44,198 nt of DNA from an uncultured Bacteroidales bacterium (GTDB taxonomy: Bacteria > Bacteroidota > Bacteroidia > Bacteroidales > Paludibacteraceae). The position numbers were made by a program, and so were the translations under genes. Below are positions 1 through 7,111 of the stretch, piece after piece (within the stretch, counting starts at the first letter, position 1; the number at the start of each line of letters is the position of its first letter). The notes beneath the pieces were generated by a model. That model was not told where the DNA came from and ran no database searches. It saw only the letters and a program-made list of their open reading frames with translations. The stretch is from contig CAMHSB010000017.1 of NCBI GenBank assembly GCA_946187695.1, positions 1-44,198 of the forward strand, in the 5' to 3' direction.

Positions 1-13
1 TGTTTCATAAAAT

Positions 14-50
14 AAACCCCAAAAGTTTTTTGTCTAACTTTCGGGGTTCA
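14..50 (-). terminator. Hairpin terminator after the first operon
   Basis: Arms at 15-25 and 38-48 pair over 10 of 11 positions (one A/C mismatch) around a 12-nt loop. Read on the minus strand, the second arm is followed by a U-rich stretch. It lies about 45 bp past the stop of the lipoprotein gene, so it probably ends the two-gene minus-strand operon. The T run in the loop region means it could also act on plus-strand transcripts. Confidence 0.6.
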
Positions 51-94
51 TTTCAGCTGAGCGCTATTTTTTTTGTCCCCTATTTTATTGGGAA

Positions 95-1189
95 TTATTT
101 TTTCTTGAACAGATTCTTGAGGCTATCGAACAGACCAGCCGGTGCTTCACCTACTGCCGAAGCTGCTTCTCCGGAGAACGGAACGAGTTTAGCATCTACG
201 AGCTCATCTTTCTGCAACGGACGGAAGTTAGCGTATACCGCCGGCGTACCGCAGATGGTAACGTGGGTGATGACTTTGTCCTGATAGTCAAAATAGAAAG
301 TCTCGTTGAGCAGGAAGTCTGCATTGAACTTCTTGAGCGCAGCTGCGCGTGCGGTCTCTTTGAGTTCCGACTCTGTAGCCTGGGTGTTACCGGTACCGAA
401 TTTGAGTTGTGCACGCGGTGCAACAGGCTGGATGTCAGCAGCGATCGTCTGGTAGAACACAGCAGGTTTAGCAGAAGGCTTAACAGCCAGCATCTCGCGT
501 TTGTTGGTCTTACGATAGGTAGCGTACTTACCCGGGAAAGCGGTGAGGGTGAATGCGCTTACTGCACCGTTGTTGATGGTAACGGTGTATTGCTCGCCAA
601 AGAGCACGTCCATCTTCTCCTGACGGAGCATTTTCTCTTTTGCCAGTTTGAGGGCAGACTCTTCGTTCTTACCAACCAACTCTACCGGTGTGAGAGCAAC
701 CGATTTCTTAGCGGAATACTCCATCTCAGCAACGGTCAGGGTGTTGAGCGCAACGCGATCCGGGGTGCGAGCCTGTAAGAGCTCTGCATCGGGATTGAAC
801 TCAAAGTCAGCCTCTGTCATCGGACGGAAGGACTTAATGGAAGCCGAGTAACCGGTAACGGTGATGGAAGTCATCTTGCCGTCCGGACCTTTGGCGGTAG
901 AGAACTGCGGAGCGAGCATCACGTCTCCGTTGACGGTAGCAAGTGCTTTGGCTACCACAGCTTGTTTCTGCTCCTCTGCATTGAGGGACTCGAGCTCATT
1001 GGCATACGCAGTAGCAGTAACGCGGGTAGCGCGTACATCGAGTGTAGCCAGAGTAGGGATACAACGAATGCTCTTAGCCAAATCTACGCGGGTAGAGGTA
1101 GCTTTCGTCATGCGGGTACTACCACCACAAGCGGTGAACATCAGAGCAACAGCGGCGATTGCAACGCCGAGAATCAAATGTTTTCTCAT
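95..1189 (-). CDS. Lipoprotein with three related repeats, function unknown
   Basis: The 364-residue product starts with a lipoprotein signal peptide whose lipobox (FTAC) puts the acylated cysteine at residue 21, so it should be anchored in the envelope, probably the outer membrane. The rest contains three diverged copies of one unit at roughly residues 60-125, 175-235 and 275-335. Each is an amphipathic helix rich in Ala/Lys, a hydrophobic strand, a strand of the type KVTxxTVxGxPA, and a Y/F-x-x-(F/Y)-R-x-x-x-x-x-E-(L/M) end. The C-terminus is lysine-rich. I do not recognise the family. The gene starts 35 bp after the barrel gene upstream, with no promoter of its own visible, so the two are probably co-transcribed and may work together in the envelope. 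Confidence 0.8.
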   Translation of the reverse strand: MRKHLILGVAIAAVALMFTACGGSTRMTKATSTRVDLAKSIRCIPTLATLDVRATRVTATAYANELESLNAEEQKQAVVAKALATVNGDVMLAPQFSTAKGPDGKMTSITVTGYSASIKSFRPMTEADFEFNPDAELLQARTPDRVALNTLTVAEMEYSAKKSVALTPVELVGKNEESALKLAKEKMLRQEKMDVLFGEQYTVTINNGAVSAFTLTAFPGKYATYRKTNKREMLAVKPSAKPAVFYQTIAADIQPVAPRAQLKFGTGNTQATESELKETARAAALKKFNADFLLNETFYFDYQDKVITHVTICGTPAVYANFRPLQKDELVDAKLVPFSGEAASAVGEAPAGLFDSLKNLFKKK

Positions 1190-1224
1190 AATTGTGTCAT
1201 GTATTAAAAGGGTTTGTTATAGAA

Positions 1225-2979
1225 TTATCTTTTTCGGGTCTTGGCGGCCAGATGCACTTGCAAGGAGATGTACATTCCTTGCGGCACGATCATGGTGTTG
1301 CCCTTCACGGGGTGACGGTACTCCGCCTTTAACTCCAGCGGTACGTATGGCGTCGGGGTGAACATGAATCCCAGACCACCGTAAGCACCAAAGAAGAAGT
1401 TCTGCTCTGGTATGGAGGAGTCTGGATAATAACTTCGGCTCATGGTAGCCCAGAATTTGCTCAGCTCCACTTCGATACCGCCGTACAATTCTACCGCCAG
1501 CCATTTGGCGCAGGGGATGTAGAATTTCATCGCCGGTTTGTATGCAAACCACATGGTCTTGAATTCTGCATTGGTGATGGACGTTTCGGTTGAACCTCCG
1601 CGCTCCAGCGTACTGCCGAAGTCCTCTTGGGAGTTGAGACCCATCTCGAAGTTAAACATCTGCATGCCGAAGCATTTAACACGCCATTCGAGGATCTCGA
1701 AATTGAGGGTATGCCGTTTGAAGAAAGTCTCCGTCGGGCTGTTGTAGAGGCCCTTATCCAAAGCAAAATAGGTGGAGTAACCGACGCTGAGGATGGAGAG
1801 TTGTTCTTGTCCGTTATGCTTGTAGTAACGGTCGAAGATGTTCTCCTTCTTGGTCTCTTGCTGGGCGTTCATTTGTGCTTCGGAGGCTGCAAAACGACGC
1901 TCTTCTTCCAGTTGAGCTCTTCTCTCGGCTTCGGCTTTGGCTTTCGCGCGTGCCTCGGCTTCCGCTCTTGCGCGTTCCATCAAGATAGCATCTTCGCGTG
2001 CACGCTCTTCCTGAGCCGCTTTTTTCTGCTCTTGCAAACGACGCAGTTGCTCTTCCTGCTCGCGTTGTACCTGCATGATAGAGTCCGCTTTGGCTTGGGC
2101 GATACGTGCCGCTTCTTCGGCTGCTTTCTGTGCCTTAAGTGCTGCGTTCAGGGCGCTGTCGGCGGTTGCTACTCCTCCACCAATCGTCTCTACGGTTGTC
2201 TCCAGCACCACCGGTTCCGTTACGGCCGGCGCTACCACTGCCGTTCCTGCTGCCGCTGCAGCAGCTGCAGCCGCGGCTTCTTCCGCCGCCAGACGCTCCC
2301 TTTCAATACGAGCGGCCTCTTCGGCGGCCTTACGCTCTGCCTCGAGACGTGCGGCTTCTTCCGCAGCCTTGCGCTCTGCTTCGATACGTGCAGCTTCTTC
2401 CGCAGCCTTGCGCTCTGCTTCGAGACGTGCAGCTTCTTCCGCAGCCTTGCGCTCTGCTTCGATACGTGCGGCCTCTTCGGCTGCTTTACGCTCTGCTTCG
2501 ATACGTGCGGCTTCTTCTGCTGCTTTACGCTCGGCTTCGAGACGTGCAGCTTCTTCTGCTGCTTTGCGCTCTGCTTCGAGACGTGCAGCTTCTTCTGCTG
2601 CTTTGCGCTCGGCTTCCTTGCGCGCTATCTCTTCCTCATCCTCCTCCAGCGTCAAACCGTTCTGCTGCTGTTGCTGGGGCTGCACAGACTCGGAACTGGA
2701 TGAGCGACTCGGCTTGGGTTGCTCCACCGGCTCGCTCTTGGTACGCGAGGGTGTCGGCTGCGGCTTCTGGTCATTAAGGAAGAGTTGTTCTTCTTCCTCT
2801 TCCACCACCATCGTCGGCGCGGAGGTTGTAGCAGGTTGGACTTGCGGCGTGACAGCCTTCTCAACAATCTGCTCTACCACGCCATTCTCATCTTCTTCCA
2901 ACAGGAGAATCTGGCTGTGAGCACACAAACTGATCGCTGTGATCAGTATCGTGAGTAAAAAGAATCGTTTTGTGTTCAT
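1225..2979 (-). CDS. Outer-membrane beta-barrel protein with long E/K/R/A-rich helical repeat
   Basis: I start at the ATG at 2979, which gives a clean signal peptide ([15 protein letters not shown], then cleavage near AHS); the in-frame extension to 3021 would run into the promoter. After a Pro/Ser/Gln-rich segment come eight 13-residue repeats of the form [13 protein letters not shown] and then more charged helix up to about residue 380. This should form a long single helix or coiled coil resembling TolA. The last 190 residues or so are aromatic-rich alternating strands ending [11 protein letters not shown], consistent with an outer-membrane barrel. A periplasm-spanning helix attached to a barrel suggests a tether between outer membrane and peptidoglycan or inner membrane; that role is inference. 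It is the first gene of the operon. Confidence 0.8.
   Translation of the reverse strand: MNTKRFFLLTILITAISLCAHSQILLLEEDENGVVEQIVEKAVTPQVQPATTSAPTMVVEEEEEQLFLNDQKPQPTPSRTKSEPVEQPKPSRSSSSESVQPQQQQQNGLTLEEDEEEIARKEAERKAAEEAARLEAERKAAEEAARLEAERKAAEEAARIEAERKAAEEAARIEAERKAAEEAARLEAERKAAEEAARIEAERKAAEEAARLEAERKAAEEAARIERERLAAEEAAAAAAAAAAGTAVVAPAVTEPVVLETTVETIGGGVATADSALNAALKAQKAAEEAARIAQAKADSIMQVQREQEEQLRRLQEQKKAAQEERAREDAILMERARAEAEARAKAKAEAERRAQLEEERRFAASEAQMNAQQETKKENIFDRYYKHNGQEQLSILSVGYSTYFALDKGLYNSPTETFFKRHTLNFEILEWRVKCFGMQMFNFEMGLNSQEDFGSTLERGGSTETSITNAEFKTMWFAYKPAMKFYIPCAKWLAVELYGGIEVELSKFWATMSRSYYPDSSIPEQNFFFGAYGGLGFMFTPTPYVPLELKAEYRHPVKGNTMIVPQGMYISLQVHLAAKTRKR
2312..2623 (-). repeat. Eight 39-bp tandem repeats inside the barrel gene
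   Basis: Eight consecutive 39-bp units begin at 2312, 2351, 2390, 2429, 2468, 2507, 2546 and 2585 and keep the reading frame. They encode the 13-residue [13 protein letters not shown] helix unit. Units differ at a few bases, mostly silent (gcagcc/gctgct) and at the I/L codon, and the last unit is diverged at its end. Copy number could change by recombination without breaking the frame. Confidence 0.9.
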
Positions 2980-3018
2980 ATAGGGTACGAGTTGTTTGTT
3001 ACAAAAACCTTTGCGGCG

Positions 3019-3049
3019 CAAAGGTACTACTTTTTTCTGAATTACGCAA
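3019..3049 (-). promoter_or_regulatory. Bacteroidota-type promoter for the barrel/lipoprotein operon
   Basis: On the minus strand, TTG (3047-3049) and TACCTTTG (3019-3026) are separated by exactly 20 nt, with an A-rich run in the spacer. This matches the known Bacteroidota -33/-7 pattern. Transcription should start around 3012, about 33 nt before the ATG at 2979. The remainder of 2980-3093 is AT-rich with no gene and no clear terminator for the pectinesterase operon. Confidence 0.8.
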
Positions 3050-3093
3050 GTATTTTTGGTTATTTTTTTCGATTTGTAGGATATTTTTTATGA

Positions 3094-4158
3094 TTACCAC
3101 GTTTTCGGGTCTATTTTAGTGCCGTCGGGCAGGATGGGTTTGGTGAGAATGGTGACCCAATTCGGTCGACCGACGGAGCGGTCTTGGGATTTGTATTCGT
3201 AACTATTCGGACATTCTTTGCCTTTGGTCAGCCCTGTGTGCCAAGCTTCGGGAACAAGTACGTCGTCGTCCCATGTAGTATATGCCCAGACGGTTTGTCC
3301 CCACCAGCGCCAGGGACGCGCCAGCCAAGTCCGTTGGGGTACGGGCGATTGGATATGACAATGCCAGAAGAGCATGCCGTGTGCGATACTGTCTTCGGTG
3401 CCGCTTCTACCAGCTGAGATATAGCAGTTATCGTGTTTCTCGTCGGTGACGTTGGCGATGATGGTTGCATGATCCACCACTAGTTTCATGGCTCCGAAGA
3501 TAAAATCCACGGCTCCGGACAGCACACCGCCTTTCCAGTAGATCGATGCTCCCTGATCGCCGTACAGCGCGTCTTGTTTACCGATTGCCGTACAGTTTTT
3601 GAGGTAGGCATTGGTAGCTGTTTCGGTGAAAGAGATTGCCGCGGCTCGTTCGCGGTAGGCGCGTTTGGCTACCTCGGTGGAACCTACCTCTTTCGGACGG
3701 GTAGGCATGACTTTCTTCGGCCGCTCTTTCTCCGTCCAAGGCATGTCCGATTGCGAGATATCAACGAGGCTGTCTTTGGCCTCTTTCTCGCTTACATAGA
3801 GGTTAAACGAGTTCTCGAAGATGATATTCTCCGCATAAAAATCGGGTGCGGTAACGAGTACGGACGCATTCCAACGGCGTGTACGGCTGCCGCCGTAGTT
3901 CGGGGAGTCTCCCATCGAGGCGTACTGATAACCGTGACCGTAGTACCATGTAATTTTTGCCGGCGCTTTCTTGGACGTTCCTTTGAGTCGGAGACCCGGA
4001 ATGTCGATGGTCAGTTCTTCCTGGTAGGTGCCCGGCGCGATATAGATGGTGGTGCGTTCCCCGCGATCGGCATAGACAGCCCGTGCGGAGTCTAAAGCCG
4101 CGTTGATACTTTCGCCTGCGGCGACATGCAAAACAAGAGAGAAAAGAAGCGCTAACAT
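3094..4158 (-). CDS. Secreted pectinesterase (CE8 family)
   Basis: This enzyme should remove methyl esters from homogalacturonan. It has a short signal peptide (MLALLFSLVLHVAAG) and a 354-residue right-handed beta-helix domain of normal CE8 length. Family motifs are present: GTYQE near the N-terminus, QDALYGD, the DFIFG strand with the catalytic Asp, and LARPW carrying the substrate Arg. The ATG overlaps the stop of the preceding 61-codon reading frame by 7 nt (ATGTTAG), which suggests translational coupling. It is the last gene of a twelve-gene operon of housekeeping and envelope genes, an unusual place for a polysaccharide-degrading enzyme. No sugar-uptake gene lies near it. The functional call is strong; the in vivo substrate is not shown by the sequence. 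Confidence 0.92.
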   Translation of the reverse strand: MLALLFSLVLHVAAGESINAALDSARAVYADRGERTTIYIAPGTYQEELTIDIPGLRLKGTSKKAPAKITWYYGHGYQYASMGDSPNYGGSRTRRWNASVLVTAPDFYAENIIFENSFNLYVSEKEAKDSLVDISQSDMPWTEKERPKKVMPTRPKEVGSTEVAKRAYRERAAAISFTETATNAYLKNCTAIGKQDALYGDQGASIYWKGGVLSGAVDFIFGAMKLVVDHATIIANVTDEKHDNCYISAGRSGTEDSIAHGMLFWHCHIQSPVPQRTWLARPWRWWGQTVWAYTTWDDDVLVPEAWHTGLTKGKECPNSYEYKSQDRSVGRPNWVTILTKPILPDGTKIDPKTW

Positions 4159-4337
4159 TCGTCCACGGTCATTTGGCAGGTTTTACAATCAAAATGGAGC
4201 GCGAGCACTTTGCCTGTACGCAAACGCAGATAACGAGGTTCCTTATCCTTTGGATAAGGATTGAGTTTGCGGCAATGCCCGAGTTCAAACAACAGGCAGT
4301 ATCGGCAAGTCATCAGATGATCGTATTGCGTCTCCAT
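4152..4337 (-). pseudogene. Detached C-terminal cysteine domain of the U32 peptidase
   Basis: The 61-codon frame carries the signature that ends long Bacteroidota U32 peptidases: MTCRYC, GHC, and FDCKTCQM, with Cys14, Cys22, Cys51 and Cys54 placed to bind a metal. It starts (ATG at 4337) inside the end of the U32 gene in another frame and overlaps it by 25 bp. In related proteins as I know them, some 50-60 residues separate the LNExRR motif from this domain; here the two would be only a few residues apart even if the frames were joined. The simplest reading is a deletion that also shifted the frame. Whether the fragment is translated on its own, for example by coupled re-initiation, is open. 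A sequencing error alone would not explain the missing linker. Confidence 0.7.
4240..4260. repeat. Perfect 9-bp inverted repeat with 3-nt loop
   Basis: TCCTTATCC at 4240-4248 and GGATAAGGA at 4252-4260 are exact complements around TTT. The element lies within the short U32 C-terminal frame, where it encodes Pro-Tyr-Pro-Lys-Asp-Lys-Glu. It has no T tract after it on either strand, so it is not a standard terminator. It could be a chance product of the charged codons, or an RNA hairpin affecting translation of the downstream pectinesterase. Confidence 0.6.
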
Positions 4338-5809
4338 TCGTTCAAGATGCTAATGGGTATAAAATAGGGTGCGCTCTCGATGCGCACGTTGCGCGCTATA
4401 TAAGGTGTATCGCCGAGTTTGGACAGTTGCGTGCGGATCGTCTCCAAAGCCTTTTCGGCATTCTTCGCCGGCTCGTGCGCGTACTCGAACATACGTTCCT
4501 TATTGCCTATGCGCAAGCTGAATCCGTTTTCGGTCTCGCGGAAGAGTATATCCACGGGAATACGACGCTCGGAGTGCAGATTCTTAACGAACTTGGTATC
4601 CAAGTTTCGGTATAAACGGTTAGCGGTTAGCGGATTAGTGGTTAGTGGCTTATTGATCTTGATGAGGTTTCCTTCGACACCGTTGACGGAGAAGCCTTCG
4701 CCGCCTATTGTGAGGCCGTCGCCGTTATGAAGCACAACGCCTTCTTGGAGCCGCACACGGAGCGTGTTGCCGTGAGCTTCCAGTACCTGACCGATATACT
4801 CTCCGGTCGATTTGGGTGTATCCCAATTGGCCATAGGACGTGTGCGGCCGTGCATGAAATAATCGGTGGCGCCTCGATGGAAGGTCTTTTCCGGATTCGG
4901 TTCAAAACTGCGGCTGATAACAGAAGTCTGTTTCCTGAAGGCATCCAATTTCTCCCGATAATAAGCTACGATATTGGTGACGTAATCGGCATCTTTGAGG
5001 CGGCCTTCGATCTTAAAAGTCGTCACGCCGGCGTCAATCAGTTCTTGCAGATACGCACTCCGGTCCAGGTCTTGTAGGGACAAGACATGCCGCTGATGAA
5101 TCGGTTGTCCGGTCTCGTCCAGCACCTCGTTCATGGACTCGTCCAACACGTCGTACGCCATGCGGCAGAACTGGGCACAGGCACCGCGGTTGGCACTACG
5201 GTTAGCAAGCACTTCGGATATATAGCATCGTCCGGAATAGGAAACGCACAACGCACCATGTACAAAGGCTTCGAGTTCGATGTCGGGCACGGCATCATGG
5301 ATGGCGCGTATCTCGTCAATGGATAGTTCGCGAGCCAGAACGGCACGTTTGAAACCCAAGTCACGCAGGTACGCCACGTGTTCAGGTGTGCGGTTATCGC
5401 ATTGGGTAGAAGCATGCAGACGGATAGGCGGCAGATCGAAATCGAGCAGGTGCAGGTCCTGAATGATAAGCGCATCGACACCAATCTCATAGAGCCGGTG
5501 AATCATCTGTACGGCATCTGCGTACTCCTCGTCGTGGAGCAGAGTGTTGACCGTCACGAGCACCTGTACGCCGAAGGTATGAGCGTATTGCACCACCTCT
5601 GCCAGGTCCTCTATCGAGTTGCCGGCCGCCTGTCGCGCACCGTAAGCAGGCGCACCGATATAGATAGCATCTGCACCCGCCTGTATCGCGGCAATCGCTA
5701 CGCTTTTGTCGCGCGACGGAGCGAGGAGGCTAAGCGGTACATGACGATGCCCGCGGTGACACTCACGTTCATCGAGTGCTTGGTTCCGTATTGAGGTATC
5801 TCGATACAT
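4313..5809 (-). CDS. U32-family peptidase (YhbU/RlhA-like), C-terminal domain missing
   Basis: Members of this family include collagenase-like proteins and the enzymes of tRNA and rRNA hydroxylation (TrhP, RlhA). Family features are LLAPSRDKS at residue 28, IYIGAP and GARxxAGNS, and the core HGALCVSYSGRCY followed by RSANRGACAQFCR (residues 184-216, Cys188 and Cys195), then KIEGRLK. The protein stops after LNEWRRNTII, and the usual Cys-rich end is in a different frame just downstream. The only start codon in frame is the ATG at 5809, which adds a 27-residue non-family leader and makes a 112-bp overlap with the methyltransferase gene. I see no ATG, GTG or TTG closer to the conserved start, so the true start is uncertain. 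Residues LTTNPLTANR come from a short heptamer repeat in the DNA. Confidence 0.85.
   Translation of the reverse strand: MYRDTSIRNQALDERECHRGHRHVPLSLLAPSRDKSVAIAAIQAGADAIYIGAPAYGARQAAGNSIEDLAEVVQYAHTFGVQVLVTVNTLLHDEEYADAVQMIHRLYEIGVDALIIQDLHLLDFDLPPIRLHASTQCDNRTPEHVAYLRDLGFKRAVLARELSIDEIRAIHDAVPDIELEAFVHGALCVSYSGRCYISEVLANRSANRGACAQFCRMAYDVLDESMNEVLDETGQPIHQRHVLSLQDLDRSAYLQELIDAGVTTFKIEGRLKDADYVTNIVAYYREKLDAFRKQTSVISRSFEPNPEKTFHRGATDYFMHGRTRPMANWDTPKSTGEYIGQVLEAHGNTLRVRLQEGVVLHNGDGLTIGGEGFSVNGVEGNLIKINKPLTTNPLTANRLYRNLDTKFVKNLHSERRIPVDILFRETENGFSLRIGNKERMFEYAHEPAKNAEKALETIRTQLSKLGDTPYIARNVRIESAPYFIPISILNEWRRNTII
4617..4648. repeat. Heptamer tandem repeat (CGGTTAG) in the U32 gene
   Basis: The plus strand reads cggttag, cggttag, cggattag, tggttag, tgg. 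It encodes the low-complexity LTTNPLTANR stretch of the U32 peptidase. The complementary CGCTAAC heptamer recurs at 9235-9262 in another gene of the same operon. Confidence 0.7.
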
Positions 5810-6243
5810 TGACTGCAGTTATCTACGATTTCTTGTTGTACTCCGAACACTTCGTGCCCAAGGACGACGGCTACTTTCTCCGGCAGTCGTTCCGCCGCCT
5901 CTTCGAGGGTGATGGAATCATGTGCTTGTTCGACGGCATAGACGGTGTAGCCTTCGGCTTTCAGGGCCTGGACGGCCTCCAAAGTGTCTTTGTAATACTG
6001 CCATTCGACGGATTCTTCGGCTCCGAGTGCGGTCTTATGAATTTCGGCATTGGGCGGGCAGCAACAGATTCCGCAGAGTACAACCCGTTCAATCCGCATG
6101 GCGTCTGCGGTGCGGAAGACTGCTCCCACATTATGCTGGCTGCGCACATTGTCGAGCACCACCACGAGCGGCAGTTTGGCTGCCTCTCGGTACTGGTCGA
6201 CGTTCATGCGTCCCATCTCGGCTGTGGTCAGTTTCTGGCTCAT
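5698..6243 (-). CDS. SpoU/TrmH-family RNA 2'-O-ribose methyltransferase
   Basis: The enzyme should transfer a methyl group from S-adenosylmethionine to a ribose 2'-OH of tRNA or rRNA. All three SPOUT motifs are visible in the 181 residues: the NVGAVFRTADA segment (motif 1, catalytic Arg), LGHEVFGV (motif 2), and the trefoil-knot IPQYGTKHSMNVSVTAGI (motif 3). It lacks the extra N-terminal substrate domain of RlmB, so it is a minimal member, and the exact target nucleotide cannot be read from sequence. The start overlaps the RimM-like stop by 4 bp (ATGA). Its last 15 or so codons overlap the start of the U32 gene in another frame. Confidence 0.9.
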   Translation of the reverse strand: MSQKLTTAEMGRMNVDQYREAAKLPLVVVLDNVRSQHNVGAVFRTADAMRIERVVLCGICCCPPNAEIHKTALGAEESVEWQYYKDTLEAVQALKAEGYTVYAVEQAHDSITLEEAAERLPEKVAVVLGHEVFGVQQEIVDNCSQCIEIPQYGTKHSMNVSVTAGIVMYRLASSLRRATKA

Positions 6244-6626
6244 AAAGAAAAAGGTAAATTTACGTGCAACACACGTGCCTCTTCGTCTATCTCTACAATA
6301 AAATCTTCGTGCAAGGGCAACATGCGACCGTCTTCGAGTTCCGCGAAAATATTCATCGTGCTATCATCTACTCGCCCGATCTTTCCTATGGTCAGATCAC
6401 CATCTACTACGGTCCAACCTTCAAAATCCACCCAAGCCATCTCATCTTCCTCTATCTCCATATCGCATTTGGGTACAAATACCTCTTCTCCCATAAGGGA
6501 CGCTATCTCTGATGAGCGGAAAGGAACAAATAGTCCGTCGCGCTGCACGAACACGAAGTCCGGCAGGTCTTTGTAATGGGTACGTTTGAGTACGCCGATG
6601 GATATCAGATCTTCTTTGCGGATCAT
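6240..6626 (-). CDS. rimM: Short RimM-like ribosome maturation factor
   Basis: RimM binds protein S19 and helps mature the 30S head. The 128-residue product keeps the C-terminal PRC-barrel half (EMAWVDFEGWTVVDGDLTIGKIGRVDDS, then LPLHEDFIVEIDEEARVLHVNLP), which matches Bacteroidota RimM well. The N-terminal domain is much reduced: it begins MIRKEDLISIGVLKRTH but lacks the usual HGxxGE stretch and the strands after it, so it is about 40 residues shorter than the family. I start at ATG 6626, which overlaps the upstream stop by 4 bp. It lies next to an RNA methyltransferase, a natural partnership. It may be a compact functional version or a decaying one. Confidence 0.75.
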   Translation of the reverse strand: MIRKEDLISIGVLKRTHYKDLPDFVFVQRDGLFVPFRSSEIASLMGEEVFVPKCDMEIEEDEMAWVDFEGWTVVDGDLTIGKIGRVDDSTMNIFAELEDGRMLPLHEDFIVEIDEEARVLHVNLPFSL

Positions 6627-7111
6627 TGGCTGATGGTAAGGGTGTTGGAAGAGGAAATAATCTGAAGCCTTTTGAGGGTCTCTTTGCTGATACTTTTCTG
6701 CGGCATGGCGGTGCCTGACGCTAAGTCGTATTGCTCTCCGCAATGCGGGCAGACGGCGTACATGCCGTCGATGGTGCAGCTGTTTCGCATCCCGTGACCG
6801 GCGCAATAGGGACATGCCATATCATAGGCATCATAGCCGTTGACACTCACGTACACCAGCACACCTCCGTAGCCGTACATGTTATCGCCCAGCGGATAGA
6901 TCCACTTGCCGTTGTATGAGAACCCGTCGGGGTGCACCTCAATATAGTCTCCCTGTGACTTGTTGCGGAAATGCACAAACTCACCCAGGTCCATGTTGAT
7001 CTTCACCCGCACGGGATAGACCGGAACGCTGGACTTGAAAGTGGTGCCTTCGCAGGAAGCCAACAGCAGACCCACCGCGAATAGTATCAATTGTTTCCCG
7101 AGACGCCGCAT
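6623..7111 (-). CDS. Lipoprotein with Rieske-like fold and CxxC pairs
   Basis: The signal peptide ends in a lipobox (LLASC, Cys20), so the 162-residue product should be a periplasm- or outer-membrane-anchored lipoprotein. The C-terminal half resembles Rieske domains in spacing and flanks: ACPYCAGHGM, then VCPHCGEQYDLASGTAMPQ. A real Rieske site uses C-x-H and C-x2-H, while here each site reads CPxC. The protein therefore probably holds zinc or a different centre, or has only the fold. The N-terminal half (KINMDLGEFVHF, GVLVYVSVNGYDAYDMACP) is the strand region expected before the first ligand pair. It overlaps its neighbours by 4 and 25 bp. The function is unknown; redox or structural roles are both possible. 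Confidence 0.7.
   Translation of the reverse strand: MRRLGKQLILFAVGLLLASCEGTTFKSSVPVYPVRVKINMDLGEFVHFRNKSQGDYIEVHPDGFSYNGKWIYPLGDNMYGYGGVLVYVSVNGYDAYDMACPYCAGHGMRNSCTIDGMYAVCPHCGEQYDLASGTAMPQKSISKETLKRLQIISSSNTLTISQ

Noticed and set aside
2312..2623. Regular 39-bp repeats resembling an array
   Set aside because: The units are directly adjacent without spacers and keep one coding frame (13-residue helix repeat), so this is a protein repeat, not CRISPR.
1627..2920. Long plus-strand open frames rich in Ala/Ser or Cys/Phe/Leu opposite the helical repeat
   Set aside because: They are the complement of the E/K/A-rich repeat codons, have low-complexity products and no promoter; they are antisense shadows.
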